This document shows, piece by piece, positions 27,416 through 35,555 of a DNA stretch of 64,000 nucleotides (within the stretch, counting starts at the first letter, position 1; every line of letters starts with the position of its first letter). The translations under genes were made by a program, and so were the position numbers. Origin of the DNA: Arcobacter suis CECT 7833 (lineage in GTDB: Bacteria; Campylobacterota; Campylobacteria; Campylobacterales; Arcobacteraceae); assembly GCF_003544815.1 (NCBI RefSeq), contig NZ_CP032100.1:744001-808000 (forward strand). Reading direction: 5' to 3'. Below the pieces are notes generated by a model, which was given only the letters and a program-made list of their open reading frames with translations, searched no databases and was not told the DNA's origin.

Positions 27416-28477
27416 ATGATTAAAAGATACCCAACTAAACAAATATTCGTCGCAAATGTACCAATTGGAGGTGATGCTCCAATTCCTGTACAATCAATGA
27501 CATTTACAAAAACATCAGATGTAAAAGCAACAGTTGAACAAATTACAGCTTTACATTTTGCAGGTGCAGATATAGTAAGAGTTGCTGTTCCAAATATGGA
27601 AGCAGCATTAGCATTAAAACAGATTAAATCACAAGTTTCACTACCCCTTGTAGCAGACATTCATTTTCATTATAAATTAGCTTTAATTGCTGCTGAAGTT
27701 GTAGATTGTATTAGAATTAATCCTGGAAATATTGGAGATAGAAAAAGAGTTCAAGAAGTAGTACGTGCTTGCAGTGAGCGAAATATACCTATAAGAATTG
27801 GAGTAAATTCAGGGTCGCTTGAAAAACAATTTGAAGATAAATATGGACAAACGCCAGAAGGTATGGTAGCAAGTGCTGATTATAATATCAAATATCTTGA
27901 AGATTTAGGTTTTACAAATTTAAAAGTTTCTTTAAAAGCTAGTGATGTTCAAAGAACAGTTGAAGCTTATAGAAGATTAAGACCTATGAATAATTATCCA
28001 TTTCACTTAGGTGTAACAGAAGCTGGAACTCAATTTCACTCAACTATTAAATCTTCAATAGCTTTAGGTTCGCTTTTACTTGATGGAATAGGTGATACTT
28101 TAAGAGTTTCAATGACTGGAGAACTAGAAGAAGAGATAAAAGTAGGAAAGGCCATACTAAAAGATGTGGGAATTGCAAAAGAGGGATTAAATATAGTTTC
28201 ATGTCCAACTTGTGGAAGAATTGAAGCTGATTTAGTTAGTGCCGTTGCTGAAATTGAAAGAAGAACTGCTCATATTAAAACACCACTTGATGTTTCAGTT
28301 ATGGGATGTGTTGTAAATGCAATAGGAGAAGCTAAAAGTGCTGATGTTGCAATTGCTTTTGGAAAAGGTAGTGGTCTTGTAATGAAAAAAGGTGAAATTA
28401 TTGCCAAACTTTCAGGTGATGCATTAATAAATAGATTTATTGAAGAAGTTGAGTTTGAAGCTCAAAAGAGTCATTAA
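27416..28477 (+). CDS. ispG: 4-hydroxy-3-methylbut-2-enyl-diphosphate synthase (GcpE)
   Basis: [4Fe-4S] enzyme of the MEP isoprenoid pathway converting MEcPP to HMBPP; 353 residues, the compact bacterial form. Seen: VPIQSM-type start region [26 protein letters not shown], the TIM-barrel [13 protein letters not shown], and the cluster ligands SCPTCGR (Cys263, Cys266), [10 protein letters not shown] (Cys298, Glu304). The start agrees with the conserved N-terminus although no ribosome site is visible. Its TAA overlaps the dnaB ATG by one base, so the two are translated together. Confidence 0.96.
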   Translation: MIKRYPTKQIFVANVPIGGDAPIPVQSMTFTKTSDVKATVEQITALHFAGADIVRVAVPNMEAALALKQIKSQVSLPLVADIHFHYKLALIAAEVVDCIRINPGNIGDRKRVQEVVRACSERNIPIRIGVNSGSLEKQFEDKYGQTPEGMVASADYNIKYLEDLGFTNLKVSLKASDVQRTVEAYRRLRPMNNYPFHLGVTEAGTQFHSTIKSSIALGSLLLDGIGDTLRVSMTGELEEEIKVGKAILKDVGIAKEGLNIVSCPTCGRIEADLVSAVAEIERRTAHIKTPLDVSVMGCVVNAIGEAKSADVAIAFGKGSGLVMKKGEIIAKLSGDALINRFIEEVEFEAQKSH

Positions 28478-29919
28478 TGGATAGTGTTTACAGTATAAAT
28501 ATTGAAAGAGCAGTATTAAGTTCAATTTTATTTAATCCAGAAGAACTTGAAGATGTTCTGGGTGTTTTAAAACCAAAAGATTTTTATTTACCAGCCCATA
28601 AGAAAATTTTTGAAGTAATGGTAAGACTTCATAATGATGATATGCCAATTGATGAAGAATTTATACGAAAAAGAGTTGATTCAAAGGATGTAGATGATTC
28701 AATTTTATTAGAAATTTTATCTGCAAATCCAATTACAAATACTTTAGCTTATGTAAGAGAAATAAAAGATGGCTCAGTTAAAAGAGAGTTAGCCACACTT
28801 GCAACGACAATTAAAAAAGTTGCTATTGAAGAGGAAATGAGTGCAAACGAAGCTCTTGATACTATTCAAGGTGAACTTTATAAAATTTCAACAGATTCTG
28901 CAACCTCAGAATTAAAAGATATGAAAGTTATAACACACGACACTCTTTCGTATATAGAACAAATGAAAAAAATGGGGAATAAACATCTTATTGGTGAAAC
29001 AACAGGATTTGAAGCACTTGATAGAAGAACAACAGGTTTTAACTCAGGGGATTTAATTATTATTGCAGCAAGGCCAGCCATGGGGAAAACAGCCCTTGTT
29101 TTAAATATGGCTTTAAAAAATGTTGAAGCAGGAAAAGGTGTAATATTTTTCTCCCTAGAGATGCCAGCAGAACAACTTATGTTAAGGATGTTATCTGCAA
29201 AAACTTCAATTCCTCTACAAAATCTTAGAAAAGGTGATTTAGATGATCAACAATGGACAAATTTAAGTGGTGCTTTTGATGATTTAAACACAAAAAAACT
29301 TTTTGTTGATGATGGCGGAAGTATTAATATTAATCAACTTCGAGCAAGAGTGCGAAAACTTGCTCAAAATGAATCGAATAATATAAAACTTGTAATTATA
29401 GATTACCTTCAACTTATGCAAGGAACAGGAAATAAAGATAGACATCAAGAGGTTTCTGATATTTCAAGGGGACTTAAAATGCTTGCACGTGAGATGAAAA
29501 TTCCAATTATCGCTCTTTCTCAGCTAAATAGGGGACTTGAAAACAGACCAGATAAAAGACCAATGTTATCAGATTTAAGAGAATCTGGAGCAATTGAGCA
29601 AGATGCTGATATTATAATGTTTGTTTATAGAGATGATGTTTATAAAGAAAGAGATGAAGCAAGAAAAGAGAAAGAAGCTAAAGATAAAGGTGAGGATTAT
29701 AAATCAAAATTTATAAATAAACCAGAAGAAGAAGCAGAAGTAATCATTGGGAAACAAAGAAATGGACCAATAGGAACTGTAAAACTTAATTTTCAAAAAG
29801 CACTTACTAGATTTGTGGATAAAGAAAATGATCATAATCATGCACCTATAGAAATGATATTTGAAACTGTTGCAGATACGCAGAAAGAAACAAATATTGA
29901 CATACCTGATATTTTTTAA
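28477..29919 (+). CDS. dnaB: Replicative DNA helicase
   Basis: Hexameric helicase of the replication fork, 480 residues. N-terminal DnaB-N domain (about 4-105: IERAVLSSILFNPEEL) that contacts primase, linker, then a RecA-like domain with Walker A ARPAMGKT (198-205), FFSLEMPAEQL, Walker B VIIDYLQLMQG, and SQLNRGLENRPDKRPMLSDL. No intein interrupts the P-loop, as sometimes happens in this family. The stretch around residues 390-420 is rich in charged residues. Coupled to ispG by a one-base overlap. Confidence 0.97.
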   Translation: MDSVYSINIERAVLSSILFNPEELEDVLGVLKPKDFYLPAHKKIFEVMVRLHNDDMPIDEEFIRKRVDSKDVDDSILLEILSANPITNTLAYVREIKDGSVKRELATLATTIKKVAIEEEMSANEALDTIQGELYKISTDSATSELKDMKVITHDTLSYIEQMKKMGNKHLIGETTGFEALDRRTTGFNSGDLIIIAARPAMGKTALVLNMALKNVEAGKGVIFFSLEMPAEQLMLRMLSAKTSIPLQNLRKGDLDDQQWTNLSGAFDDLNTKKLFVDDGGSININQLRARVRKLAQNESNNIKLVIIDYLQLMQGTGNKDRHQEVSDISRGLKMLAREMKIPIIALSQLNRGLENRPDKRPMLSDLRESGAIEQDADIIMFVYRDDVYKERDEARKEKEAKDKGEDYKSKFINKPEEEAEVIIGKQRNGPIGTVKLNFQKALTRFVDKENDHNHAPIEMIFETVADTQKETNIDIPDIF

Positions 29920-29953
29920 ATAACATATTATATTATTTTAAGATATAAATACA

Positions 29954-29979
29954 TATAATCTTTAAAATTATTTTAAGGA
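29954..29979 (+). promoter_or_regulatory. Promoter -10 and ribosome site of the pilin-like gene
   Basis: TATAAT at 29954-29959 in ACATATAATC, predicting a start near 29966, then AAGGA at 29975-29979 six bases before the ATG at 29985. Indicates that the gene has its own promoter separate from ispG-dnaB. Confidence 0.6.
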
Positions 29980-29984
29980 TTATT

Positions 29985-30383
29985 ATGAAATCTGCATTTT
30001 CACTTTTAGAACTTATTTTTGCAATAGTGATTTTAGGGATAGTTGCTTCTTTTGCTATTCCAAAATATATTGACACAAAAGATTCAGCTTTAGTTTCTAC
30101 AATAAAAAGAGATTTGAATACAGCTGTTTCATCAATCCAAAGTTATTATTTATTAAATCAAAAAATTGAAAAAATAAGTGACGTTTTAACAATAAATGAA
30201 ACAAATTGGATTCTAACAGACACCAAATTAAGTGATAAAAATTTATGTTTATTTTTAGAAATAAAAACTTCAGATAGTGATAATAAATCTATTGAAGTTG
30301 TAGTTGATACACAAAAAGATACAACAATTTGTAAAAAAATCAGAGAAGCTAAAATTGTTACAGCTTCTTATGAGTTATATTAA
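29985..30383 (+). CDS. Type IV pilin-like / pseudopilin protein
   Basis: 132 residues with a class III signal: a four-residue leader MKSA, then FSLLELIFAIVILGIVASF, including the conserved Glu at position 5 of the mature protein and the 20-residue hydrophobic helix. The residue before the cleavage point is Ala where Gly is usual; Ala is tolerated in some prepilins. Two cysteines (in NLCLF and TTICKK) could form the C-terminal disulfide. It is alone: no assembly ATPase, PilC-like protein or prepilin peptidase is nearby. It could belong to a type II secretion, competence or type IV pilus system encoded elsewhere. Confidence 0.85.
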   Translation: MKSAFSLLELIFAIVILGIVASFAIPKYIDTKDSALVSTIKRDLNTAVSSIQSYYLLNQKIEKISDVLTINETNWILTDTKLSDKNLCLFLEIKTSDSDNKSIEVVVDTQKDTTICKKIREAKIVTASYELY

Positions 30384-30388
30384 ATAAT

Positions 30389-31192
30389 TTATTCTTTTTT
30401 TCTTATTCTTAAAAAAGAGGCAAATTTTGGTTTATTATTTTTGGTTAAATCATAATATTTAAAAGTAACAATATCTCCAATTTTTGGTGGATTTAATCTT
30501 TGTATATTTGAAAAACCACCACCTAAATTAAAAACTATTCCATTATTTAATTTAAGTTTTACACTTTTAAATTTTCCATCTTTTGAATAGTTTAAGCCAA
30601 TTACCATTCCTTCTTCATCATAAAATTTTTTTACCTTTAAAATATTTTCGCTTCTTCCATTAAAATAGTCTAAATTAGGATTTTTTAACATTATTCCTTC
30701 CGCTTTTTTGTTTAGTAACTCTTTTAAATAAGTATTTAAATCAGTTTCATTTTTACAGACTTTTTGAGGAATTATTTTGATATATTTATTAGGATTTTTA
30801 TTCAACCAAGAGTTTATTTTTTCTAATCTTTTATTGAAGTTCCCTTTTTCATTTGGAACTTCAAAGATGTTATAGGTTATTTCATTCCATTTTATGGATG
30901 GGTTTGTATCTAAAACTATATTTTGAATGTTCTCAAAATCATTCCTTTTACTCCATAATTCACCATCTAGTTCAAAAGGTGGAAAATTTTTTATAAACCA
31001 ATCTGGCGCATAAATTTTATTTCCATTTTTACTTAAAAGCTCTTTTCCATTCCAATAAGCTCTTATTCCATCTAGTTTTTCACTCATATACCAGTTTGTA
31101 ATATTATGTTTTGTATTATCATAATTTTTAGCTTTTTGGAGTTCTTGAGAATTTAGATAAATAAAAAGAAAAAGTAGTATAAATAATTTCAT
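30389..31192 (-). CDS. Minimal ATP-dependent DNA ligase with signal peptide (Lig E type)
   Basis: 267 residues, containing only the adenylation and OB domains. A hydrophobic N-terminal segment (MKLFILLFLFIYLNSQE) looks like a signal peptide with cleavage near residue 15. Motif I is EKLDGIRAYW with nucleophile Lys39; FELDGELW is motif III, AEGIMLKNP motif IV and LKVKKFYD motif V. Periplasm-directed Lig E enzymes are known from Neisseria, Vibrio and Campylobacter and have been proposed to act on incoming or extracellular DNA; that role is inference here. Convergent with the pilin-like gene, five bases apart, and divergent from apt. Confidence 0.88.
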   Translation of the reverse strand: MKLFILLFLFIYLNSQELQKAKNYDNTKHNITNWYMSEKLDGIRAYWNGKELLSKNGNKIYAPDWFIKNFPPFELDGELWSKRNDFENIQNIVLDTNPSIKWNEITYNIFEVPNEKGNFNKRLEKINSWLNKNPNKYIKIIPQKVCKNETDLNTYLKELLNKKAEGIMLKNPNLDYFNGRSENILKVKKFYDEEGMVIGLNYSKDGKFKSVKLKLNNGIVFNLGGGFSNIQRLNPPKIGDIVTFKYYDLTKNNKPKFASFLRIRKKE

Positions 31193-31218
31193 AATATTTC
31201 CAGTAAATAATATTTTAT

Positions 31219-31224
31219 ATTATA
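31219..31224 (-). promoter_or_regulatory. Candidate -10 box of the DNA ligase gene
   Basis: Minus-strand ACATATAATA gives TATAAT at 31219-31224; the predicted start is near 31212, about 20 bases before the ATG at 31190-31192. The ribosome site is weak (TGGAA). Confidence 0.45.
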
Positions 31225-31280
31225 TGTAATAGATTCTTAAATATTTTAAAAACATCATAAAATCATAATAATTATTTAGA

Positions 31281-31286
31281 TAGAAT
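31281..31286 (+). promoter_or_regulatory. Candidate -10 box of the apt-trpB-dedA-pepA operon
   Basis: TAGAAT at 31281-31286 in the ligase/apt divergent spacer predicts a start near 31293 and a leader of about 36 bases containing AAAGGA at 31317-31322. Motif evidence only. Confidence 0.4.
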
Positions 31287-31328
31287 AAAAAGCTTTTCTC
31301 AAAGTAGTGATTATGTAAAGGATTTTGA

Positions 31329-31886
31329 TTGAGTAAAAATATGGTATTAAATGAGAATGATAAAAAAATATTATTAGATTCAATAAGAAGTGTTAGTGAT
31401 TTTCCAAAACCAGGAATTATTTTTAAAGATATTACAACTTTGTTAAATAACAAAGAAGCATTTACTCTTTTGATGAATCATTTAGAAGAGAAATACAAAT
31501 CTTATAATTTAGATTATATAGCTGGAATTGACTCACGAGGTTTTATTTTTGGTGCTGCACTTGCTGATAGATTAGGTGTTGGTTTTGTTCCTGTTAGAAA
31601 AAAAGGAAAACTTCTAAGTACAACTGTATGTGAAAAATATGAACTTGAATATGGATTTGATGAAGTAGAAATTCACCTTGATGCTTTTAACAACGAAAAA
31701 AATGTAAATGTTTTACTAATAGATGATATAGTTGTTAGTGGTGGTACTGCATTTGCAGCTGCAACTTTAATCAAAAAGTTAGATGTAAATTTAGTTGAAA
31801 TGTGTTTTTTAATGAATATAAAGATTTTAGATGGTGCAAAAAAATTAAAAGAAGTAGCTCCTGTATATTCAGTGTTAGAAATTTAA
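31329..31886 (+). CDS. apt: Adenine phosphoribosyltransferase
   Basis: Purine salvage enzyme making AMP from adenine and PRPP; 185 residues. Seen: [30 protein letters not shown], and the PRPP loop [16 protein letters not shown]. Start is TTG (31329-31331), chosen over the ATG at 31341 because AAAGGA (31317-31322) lies six bases before TTG. Begins the rightward group apt-trpB-dedA-pepA. Confidence 0.95.
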   Translation: MSKNMVLNENDKKILLDSIRSVSDFPKPGIIFKDITTLLNNKEAFTLLMNHLEEKYKSYNLDYIAGIDSRGFIFGAALADRLGVGFVPVRKKGKLLSTTVCEKYELEYGFDEVEIHLDAFNNEKNVNVLLIDDIVVSGGTAFAAATLIKKLDVNLVEMCFLMNIKILDGAKKLKEVAPVYSVLEI

Positions 31887-31903
31887 AAAAAAAGAGAAAA
31901 TAA

Positions 31904-33112
31904 ATGAGTAATTATATTCCAAAACCAAGTATTTTTGACCCTGATGAAAAGGGTCAATTTGGTATTTTTGGTGGACAATATGTTCCTGAAACTTTAATGC
32001 CAATTTTAAAAGAATTAGAAGCTGAATATAAAAAATATAGATTTGATAAAGAATTTTGGGCAGAAGTTAATTATTTACTAAAAGATTATGTAGGACGAGA
32101 AAATCCTTTATATTTTGCAAAAAATATAAGTGATGAAGTTGGAGCAAAGGTTTATTTAAAAAGAGAAGATTTAAATCATACTGGTGCTCATAAAGTAAAT
32201 AATGTAATAGCTCAAGGATTACTTGCAAAAAAACTTGGAAAAACAAAAGTAATAGCAGAAACTGGTGCTGGTCAACATGGAGTTGCAACTGCAACAATTG
32301 CTGCTCTTATGGGACTTGAATGTACTATTTTTATGGGTGCAAAAGATGTTGAAAGACAAGAATTAAATGTATTTAGAATGAAATTGCTAGGAGCAAAAGT
32401 AATCCCTGTTCAAAGTGGAAGTAAAACTTTAAAAGATGCTATGAATGATGCTATTAGATATTGGGTAACAAATGCTAGAGACACTTTTTATATAATAGGA
32501 ACAGTTGCAGGTCCTCATCCATATCCTATGATGGTACGAGATTTTCAAGCAGTTATTGGTTACGAAGCAAGAAAACAAATTTTAGAAAAAGAGGGTAGGT
32601 TACCAGATTATGTGGTTGCTTGTATTGGTGGTGGATCAAATGCTATTGGTATGTTTTCACACTTTTTAGAGGATAAAGATGTAACTTGTATTGGAATTGA
32701 AGCTGGTGGTTTAGGACTTGATACTGATAAACATGGCTGTTCTCTTGAAAAAGGAACTCCTGGAGTTTTACATGGACAATGTTCATATTTACTTCAAGAT
32801 GAAGATGGACAAGTAATAGAGGCTCACTCATTTAGTGCAGGACTTGATTATCCAGGAATTGGACCTGAACACTCTTTTCATAAAGATAATAAATCAGTTT
32901 CTTATGATTCAATAACTGATAAAGATGCTTTAGATGCTTTTGTATGGCTTAGCAGACGTGAAGGAATTATTCCAGCATTCGAATCAGCTCATGCAATTGC
33001 TTATTTAAAAAAAGCAAAAGAAAGATTTAAAGATAAAATAGTTATCGTAAATTTATCAGGTCGTGGAGATAAAGATATGGTACAAGCGAAGAGTTTATTG
33101 AATTTTGAATAA
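31904..33112 (+). CDS. trpB: Tryptophan synthase beta chain
   Basis: PLP enzyme joining indole and serine to tryptophan; 402 residues, canonical TrpB1 length. Seen: [29 protein letters not shown] with PLP-binding Lys97, [30 protein letters not shown] for phosphate binding, and LSGRGDKDM. No trpA is adjacent; trpB lies between apt and the dedA gene, which are neighbours in related genomes as I recall them. AAGAGAA precedes the ATG. Confidence 0.96.
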   Translation: MSNYIPKPSIFDPDEKGQFGIFGGQYVPETLMPILKELEAEYKKYRFDKEFWAEVNYLLKDYVGRENPLYFAKNISDEVGAKVYLKREDLNHTGAHKVNNVIAQGLLAKKLGKTKVIAETGAGQHGVATATIAALMGLECTIFMGAKDVERQELNVFRMKLLGAKVIPVQSGSKTLKDAMNDAIRYWVTNARDTFYIIGTVAGPHPYPMMVRDFQAVIGYEARKQILEKEGRLPDYVVACIGGGSNAIGMFSHFLEDKDVTCIGIEAGGLGLDTDKHGCSLEKGTPGVLHGQCSYLLQDEDGQVIEAHSFSAGLDYPGIGPEHSFHKDNKSVSYDSITDKDALDAFVWLSRREGIIPAFESAHAIAYLKKAKERFKDKIVIVNLSGRGDKDMVQAKSLLNFE

Positions 33113-33125
33113 TTAAAGGGGTATT

Positions 33126-33827
33126 GTGAAAGAGCTTTTTAGGAAAATCCAACCCCATTCGGGAAAAATATTTGCATTAGGTGTGATTTTATTTTTTTCA
33201 TTTTTAGCATATAATTTATATCATGCACCAGTTGATGGTTTGGATGAGAAATTTGTATATCTTCTTAGAAAATATGGTTATATTATACTTTTTGCATGGG
33301 GAATGTTAGAGGGTGAAGCTGGTCTTGTAATGGCTGGTTTATTATCACATACAGGTGATATGAATCTTTATATTGCAATATTTGTTGCTGGACTTGGTGG
33401 TTTTGCTGGTGATCAAGTTTATTTTTATATTGGAAGATTTAATAAAGCGCATGTTCATAAAAAGTTTAGAGGTCAAAGAAGAAAATTTGCATTTGCCCAC
33501 TTACTTTTAAAAAAACATGGGTGGCCAATAATTTTTATTCAAAGATATATGTATGGAATGAGAACTGTAATACCAATTTCTATAGGTCTTACAAGATATG
33601 ATGCAAAAATGTTTGCATTTATAAATCTTATTTCAGCTTGGTTTTGGGCTGCTCTTACTATCGTTCCTGTTTGGTATTTTGGAAATGAGATTTTAGTTGT
33701 TTTACATTGGGCAAAAGAACATTGGTATTTAGCAATTCCTGTTGCAGTTATTTTAGGCGGAAGTATAATATTTTATTTTAATAAAGCTACACAAAAAGTA
33801 GAAAAAAGGATTAAAAATGAAAATTAA
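33126..33827 (+). CDS. DedA family inner-membrane protein
   Basis: 233 residues, multi-pass. Seen: the family motif GDQVYFYIGRF with preceding FVAGLGGFAG, and the F-x-x-R-[YF]-x-x-G-x-R segment as IIFIQRYMYGMRTVIPISIG, plus about five hydrophobic segments. DedA/VTT proteins are implicated in phospholipid or undecaprenyl-phosphate flipping and membrane homeostasis; the specific lipid is not known here. Start is GTG (33126-33128) behind AAAGGGG. Its end overlaps pepA by 11 bases. Confidence 0.88.
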   Translation: MKELFRKIQPHSGKIFALGVILFFSFLAYNLYHAPVDGLDEKFVYLLRKYGYIILFAWGMLEGEAGLVMAGLLSHTGDMNLYIAIFVAGLGGFAGDQVYFYIGRFNKAHVHKKFRGQRRKFAFAHLLLKKHGWPIIFIQRYMYGMRTVIPISIGLTRYDAKMFAFINLISAWFWAALTIVPVWYFGNEILVVLHWAKEHWYLAIPVAVILGGSIIFYFNKATQKVEKRIKNEN

Positions 33828-35238
33828 TTTAGTTGAAACAAGTATAGAAAAAAAAGATACAGAAATTGAAATTATTTTTGTAAAAGATATAAAAAATTTA
33901 AGTGATAAAGAACTTTTAGAAAATTTAGAATTTAAAGCAAAAGATGAAGCTTGCGTGTTATTAGCAGAGTCAAAAAAAATTTATGTAGGTTATGAAGAAG
34001 AAAACTACGATTCAATTGCAATTGCCTCTGCAACAGCAATTAAAAAACTTCAAACAACAAAATTTGAAAATGTTAAAATAAAATTAAATGAAGTTTTGGA
34101 AAATAATTTTAAAGCTCTTATTGAAGGTGCTTTATTAGGTGAATATAAATTTAATAACTATAAATCTGAAAAAGATAATAAAAAAATTGAACTAGAAATA
34201 ATAGTATTAAATAAAAATGAAGAATTAGAAAAAATATTAACAGAATCTAAAATTATTTCAAAAGCTGTAAATAAAACAAGAGATATGGTAAATACTCCAC
34301 CAGCTGATTTTTACCCAGAAATTATGGCAAAAACTGCAAAGAAATTGGCAAAAGATGCAAATATTGAAGTAAAAATAGAAGGTGAAAAGTTTTTAAAAGA
34401 AAATGAAATGAATGCAATGCTTAGCGTTGGAAGAGCATCTGTTCATGAATCAAAACTTATTCATTTAACATACAAACCAAAAAATCCTCAATTTAAAATA
34501 GTTTTAGTTGGAAAAGGTTTAACTTATGATTCAGGTGGATTGTCTTTAAAACCTGCTGATTTTATGGTTACAATGAAAGCTGATAAATCAGGTGGTTGTG
34601 CTGTTATGTCAACTATTTGGGCAATTGCTAAATTAGAATTACCTTTTGAAGTTCATGCTATTGTAGGAGCTGTTGAAAATATGATTGGTGGAAATGCTTA
34701 TAAACCGGATGATGTTTTAAAAGCAAAAAACGGTAAAACTATTGAAATCAGAAATACAGATGCAGAAGGAAGACTTGTTCTTGCTGATTGTTTATCTTAT
34801 GCTCAAGATGAAATCAAAGATATTGATTACATTTTTGATTATGCAACACTAACTGGTGCTTGTGTGGTTGGCGTTGGTGAATATACAACAGGAATCATGG
34901 GAAATAATGAAATCTTAAAAAGAAATGCTGTTTTAGCTGCTTTAAGATCAGGGGAATATGCAACAACTTTAGATTTTAATAGATTTCTGAAAAAAGCAAT
35001 TAAATCAGAAATAGCAGATATTTGTAATATTGCAAACACAAGATATGGTGGAGCAATTACAGCTGGAATGTTTTTAGATAATTTTATTAGCGATGAAAAT
35101 AAAAATAAATGGATTCATTTTGATATAGCAGGTCCAGCGTTTGTAGAAAAACCTTGGGGATATAATCCACATGGAGCAAGTGGAACAGGCGTTAGAATGA
35201 CTATTAAATTTTTACAAGATTTAGTTGATAATAACTAA
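33817..35238 (+). CDS. pepA: Leucyl aminopeptidase (M17)
   Basis: Cytosolic two-metal aminopeptidase that removes N-terminal residues; 473 residues. N-terminal macro-like domain (about 1-155), then the catalytic domain with VGKGLTYDSGGLSLKP, MKADKSGGCAV and the family signature NTDAEGRLVLADCLSY. In some bacteria PepA also binds DNA; nothing here bears on that. Last gene of apt-trpB-dedA-pepA; a strong hairpin follows 13 bases after its stop. Confidence 0.95.
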   Translation: MKINLVETSIEKKDTEIEIIFVKDIKNLSDKELLENLEFKAKDEACVLLAESKKIYVGYEEENYDSIAIASATAIKKLQTTKFENVKIKLNEVLENNFKALIEGALLGEYKFNNYKSEKDNKKIELEIIVLNKNEELEKILTESKIISKAVNKTRDMVNTPPADFYPEIMAKTAKKLAKDANIEVKIEGEKFLKENEMNAMLSVGRASVHESKLIHLTYKPKNPQFKIVLVGKGLTYDSGGLSLKPADFMVTMKADKSGGCAVMSTIWAIAKLELPFEVHAIVGAVENMIGGNAYKPDDVLKAKNGKTIEIRNTDAEGRLVLADCLSYAQDEIKDIDYIFDYATLTGACVVGVGEYTTGIMGNNEILKRNAVLAALRSGEYATTLDFNRFLKKAIKSEIADICNIANTRYGGAITAGMFLDNFISDENKNKWIHFDIAGPAFVEKPWGYNPHGASGTGVRMTIKFLQDLVDNN

Positions 35239-35250
35239 GTTTTTTATTTA

Positions 35251-35287
35251 GAAAAGAAATCTAGTATTGAATACTTGATTTCTTTTC
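35251..35287 (+). terminator. Intrinsic terminator after pepA
   Basis: Perfect 11-base outer arms GAAAAGAAATC (35251-35261) and GATTTCTTTTC (35277-35287), a T/T mismatch, then inner arms AGTATT/AATACT around G35269. A CT-rich then T-rich tail follows (to about 35300). Closes the apt-trpB-dedA-pepA unit. Confidence 0.75.
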
Positions 35288-35515
35288 ACCTCTCTTTTTA
35301 TATACTTATTTCAGAATATATTCCTAAAAATTTTCTTCTTTGTATTTTTATTAAATAGTTGTTTTAATGAATACTTTTTTACAAAATAATATCCTAAAAG
35401 AATAAAATAAATAATTGAGTTATTTAATATTTTATTTATGAATAGCATTGATAATTTGGTGATTTGTTTATTTACTTTTTAAAAAAGTAATCAAATTTTT
35501 TATTAACAATAATTA

Positions 35516-35549
35516 TGGTATATTAAGTAAAATAATATATTACAAAGAG
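35516..35549 (+). promoter_or_regulatory. Promoter and ribosome site of the giant RTX gene
   Basis: TGGTATATT (35516-35524) reads as an extended -10 with hexamer TATATT at 35519-35524; a start near 35531 gives a leader of about 25 bases. AAGAG at 35545-35549 stands six bases before the ATG at 35556 and fixes that start. Together with the upstream terminator this makes the gene its own unit. Confidence 0.5.
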
Positions 35550-35555
35550 TTCAAG

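Larger units (their letters stand above)
35239..35555 (+). other. Intergenic region between pepA and the giant RTX gene
   Basis: 317 bases, very AT-rich, no ORF that I can support. It holds the pepA terminator (35251-35287), then a second inverted repeat TTACTTTTT (35472-35480)/AAAAAGTAA (35482-35490) followed by a T-run, then the promoter-like element and ribosome site of the RTX gene. The middle (about 35300-35470) shows only A/T tracts. Confidence 0.6.

Noticed and set aside
31341..31886. ATG at 31341 as start of apt
   Set aside because: The Shine-Dalgarno AAAGGA is placed correctly for the TTG at 31329, not for this ATG.
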